NCBI RefSeq assembly: GCF_000702665.1
Contig: NZ_JNJA01000001.1
Coordinates: forward strand, 434,001-498,000
Direction of reading: 5' to 3'
DNA from: Solidesulfovibrio alcoholivorans DSM 5433
GTDB lineage: Bacteria > Desulfobacterota > Desulfovibrionia > Desulfovibrionales > Desulfovibrionaceae
DNA length: 64,000 bases
Part shown: positions 62,709 through 64,000 of the stretch, in pieces
Position numbering within the stretch: position 1 is the stretch's first letter
Layout: each line of letters begins with the position of its first letter
The notes under the pieces: generated by a model
What the model was told of the DNA's origin: nothing
Seen by the model: only the letters and a program-made list of their open reading frames with translations
The model's database searches: none
Position numbers and translations under genes: made by a program

Positions 62709-64000
62709 TCAGGCCCCGGCCGCGAGCAGGCGGCGGGCCATCTCCGCGCCGGCTTCGCCGCCGCCGGCCATGCGCGCCAGTTCCGCGGCCACGGCGGAGC
62801 CTTCGAGCCGTTGGCAGCGCGTGCTGGTCTGGCCGTCCTCCACGGTCTTTTGCACCTGGAAGTGGCGGTCGGCCAGGCTCGCCAGCTGCGGCCAGTGGGT
62901 GATGAGCAGGATCTGCGACGTGGCGGACAGCTTTTTCACGTAGGCCCCGACGCTGCCGAGCGTCAGGCCGCCGATGCCGGCGTCGATCTCGTCGAAGATG
63001 AGCGTCGGCCCGCCGGGCTCGGCGGAAAGGGACATGAGCGCCAAAAGAAAGCGGGACAGCTCGCCGCCCGAGGCGATCTTGTCGAGCGGCTGCGGCGGCT
63101 GGCCGGGGTTTGGCCGCCAGAGGATGCGCGCGCGCTCCTCGACAAGCGCCTCGCCCGGGGCGGCTACGGGCGCGTAGACCTCGGCTGGAGAGAAATCAAA
63201 CAGCACGCGCACGTCCTTGGAAAACCCCAGTCCCCGCAGGATGTCCTCCAGGGAGGCGGCCAGGGCGTCGGCGGCCTGCCGCCGCGCGGTGCCCAGGGCG
63301 GTCAGGGCGTCGGCCAGTTCGGCGACCAGGGCCGCCTCCTGCCGGGCGAGCTGCTTGCGGTCCAGGGCGCAGGCGTCGAGAAAATCCAGGTTGGCCTTGA
63401 TAGCGGCGTCCATGTCCACGATCTCGGCCAGGGTCTTTTTGAGCTTGCGGCGCAGGGTGGCCAGCTCGAACAGGCGCTTTTCCACGGCCTCGGCGTCGCC
63501 GGCCGACGTTGCGGCGGCGGGTTTCTTGCGCAGCCGCGCGGCCATGTCCTTGACCTGATGGCGGAAGGAGGCCACGGCCTCGGCGTCGTCGGCGAATTCT
63601 GGAAAGATCGTGCCGGCATGGAGCAGTTCGCGGTGCAGGTCGGCCAGGACGTCGAGGACCTTGGGTTCGCGCTCGATGGCGTCCTGGGCGCGCGACAGGG
63701 CTTCGGCGGCCTTGCGCGACTCGGCCAGGGCGGCGCGGCGGGCGACGAGCGCGTCTTCCTCGCCGGGAAGCGGCGACACCTTTTCGATCTCCGCGTGCTG
63801 GAATTCCAGGAATTGCCGTTTCTCCTCCAGCGCGGCGGCCTTGGCGTCCAGGTCGCGGATGCGCGCGCCGAGGTCGTGGAGTTCCCTGGCCAGCCGGTTG
63901 CGGGCCGCAAGGGGCGCGGGATCGGCCAGGAAGCCGTCGAGGAGGGCGGCCTGGAAACCGGGCTGGAGCAGGCGCTGCTGGCCGTGCTGGGAGGCGTGGA
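62709..64000 (-). CDS. recN: DNA repair protein RecN, 5' end outside window
   Basis: SMC-like ATPase for double-strand-break repair. About 430 C-terminal residues are visible; the N-terminus with Walker A lies beyond the right edge. Seen: SQHGQQRLLQPGFQAALLDGF near the edge (hinge-adjacent signature of RecN), the coiled coil (about 63380-63960) rich in Ala, Glu and Arg, LDKIASGGELSRFLLALM (ABC signature), TLIFDEIDAGIGG (Walker B with D-loop), and LITHWPQLASLADRHFQV (switch His). No stop interrupts the frame to base 64000. It is followed by a 170-base gap before the metalloprotease gene. Confidence 0.94.
   Translation of the reverse strand, partial: HASQHGQQRLLQPGFQAALLDGFLADPAPLAARNRLARELHDLGARIRDLDAKAAALEEKRQFLEFQHAEIEKVSPLPGEEDALVARRAALAESRKAAEALSRAQDAIEREPKVLDVLADLHRELLHAGTIFPEFADDAEAVASFRHQVKDMAARLRKKPAAATSAGDAEAVEKRLFELATLRRKLKKTLAEIVDMDAAIKANLDFLDACALDRKQLARQEAALVAELADALTALGTARRQAADALAASLEDILRGLGFSKDVRVLFDFSPAEVYAPVAAPGEALVEERARILWRPNPGQPPQPLDKIASGGELSRFLLALMSLSAEPGGPTLIFDEIDAGIGGLTLGSVGAYVKKLSATSQILLITHWPQLASLADRHFQVQKTVEDGQTSTRCQRLEGSAVAAELARMAGGGEAGAEMARRLLAAGA

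Overview
The window is a GC-rich chromosome segment with dense, mostly monocistronic or short-operon genes. The gene content fits a sulfate-reducing member of the Desulfovibrionaceae (Desulfobacterota), probably close to Solidesulfovibrio/Desulfovibrio. Signs are a glutamate synthase split into three genes with extra ferredoxin domains, a CbiK-type chelatase, an ETF/acyl-CoA dehydrogenase/ETF:quinone oxidoreductase-like set, many secreted proteins, and a family of GC-rich palindromic intergenic repeats. The lineage is inferred from gene content only; no rRNA, tRNA or CRISPR was seen.

Layout: 1-4.6 kb holds argD (cut by the left edge), dut and glucan phosphorylase. 4.7-6.4 kb holds a class A beta-lactamase and an AT-rich collagen-like secreted protein. 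6.5-11.8 kb is the glutamate synthase operon (GATase, FMN domain, GXGXG-GltD-ferredoxin fusion) with a likely promoter and terminators. 12-17.3 kb carries a nitrate/sulfonate/taurine-type ABC transporter (binding protein, two permeases, ATPase) split by an opposite-strand secreted protein gene. 17.5-20.4 kb is a helicase-exonuclease that looks like a MrfA-MrfB fusion. 20.6-28 kb has a diguanylate cyclase, an NHL-repeat secreted protein, an NtrC-type two-component pair and an aminotransferase.

28-41 kb: sfsA, glgX (pairing functionally with glgP in glycogen breakdown), an acyltransferase, a Lon-like protease with a helical partner gene, a secreted caspase/legumain-like protease, a potassium channel abutting a free cyclic-nucleotide-binding protein, and a DUF342/FapA-like protein. 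41-47.5 kb: an electron-transfer cluster (acyl-CoA dehydrogenase, ETF-QO-like, etfB, etfA). 47.5-50 kb: hisI-hisG and rlmN. 50-53.9 kb: an AT-rich, probably acquired glycan-modification set (GT2, methyltransferase, membrane glycosyltransferase-like). 54-64 kb: an HD protein with a decayed nucleotidyltransferase head, pyrB-pyrC, ftsE-ftsX-cbiK, a secreted metalloprotease and recN (cut by the right edge).

Two repeat families thread through the gaps. Family R2 (GCCTCCGGCGGCCAGGAGGGGC-type palindromes, nine sites) lies mainly just 3' of genes, and one copy is read in frame as the N-terminus of an ABC permease. Family R1 (a 22-bp perfect inverted repeat with a T7GCA7 apex) occurs twice.
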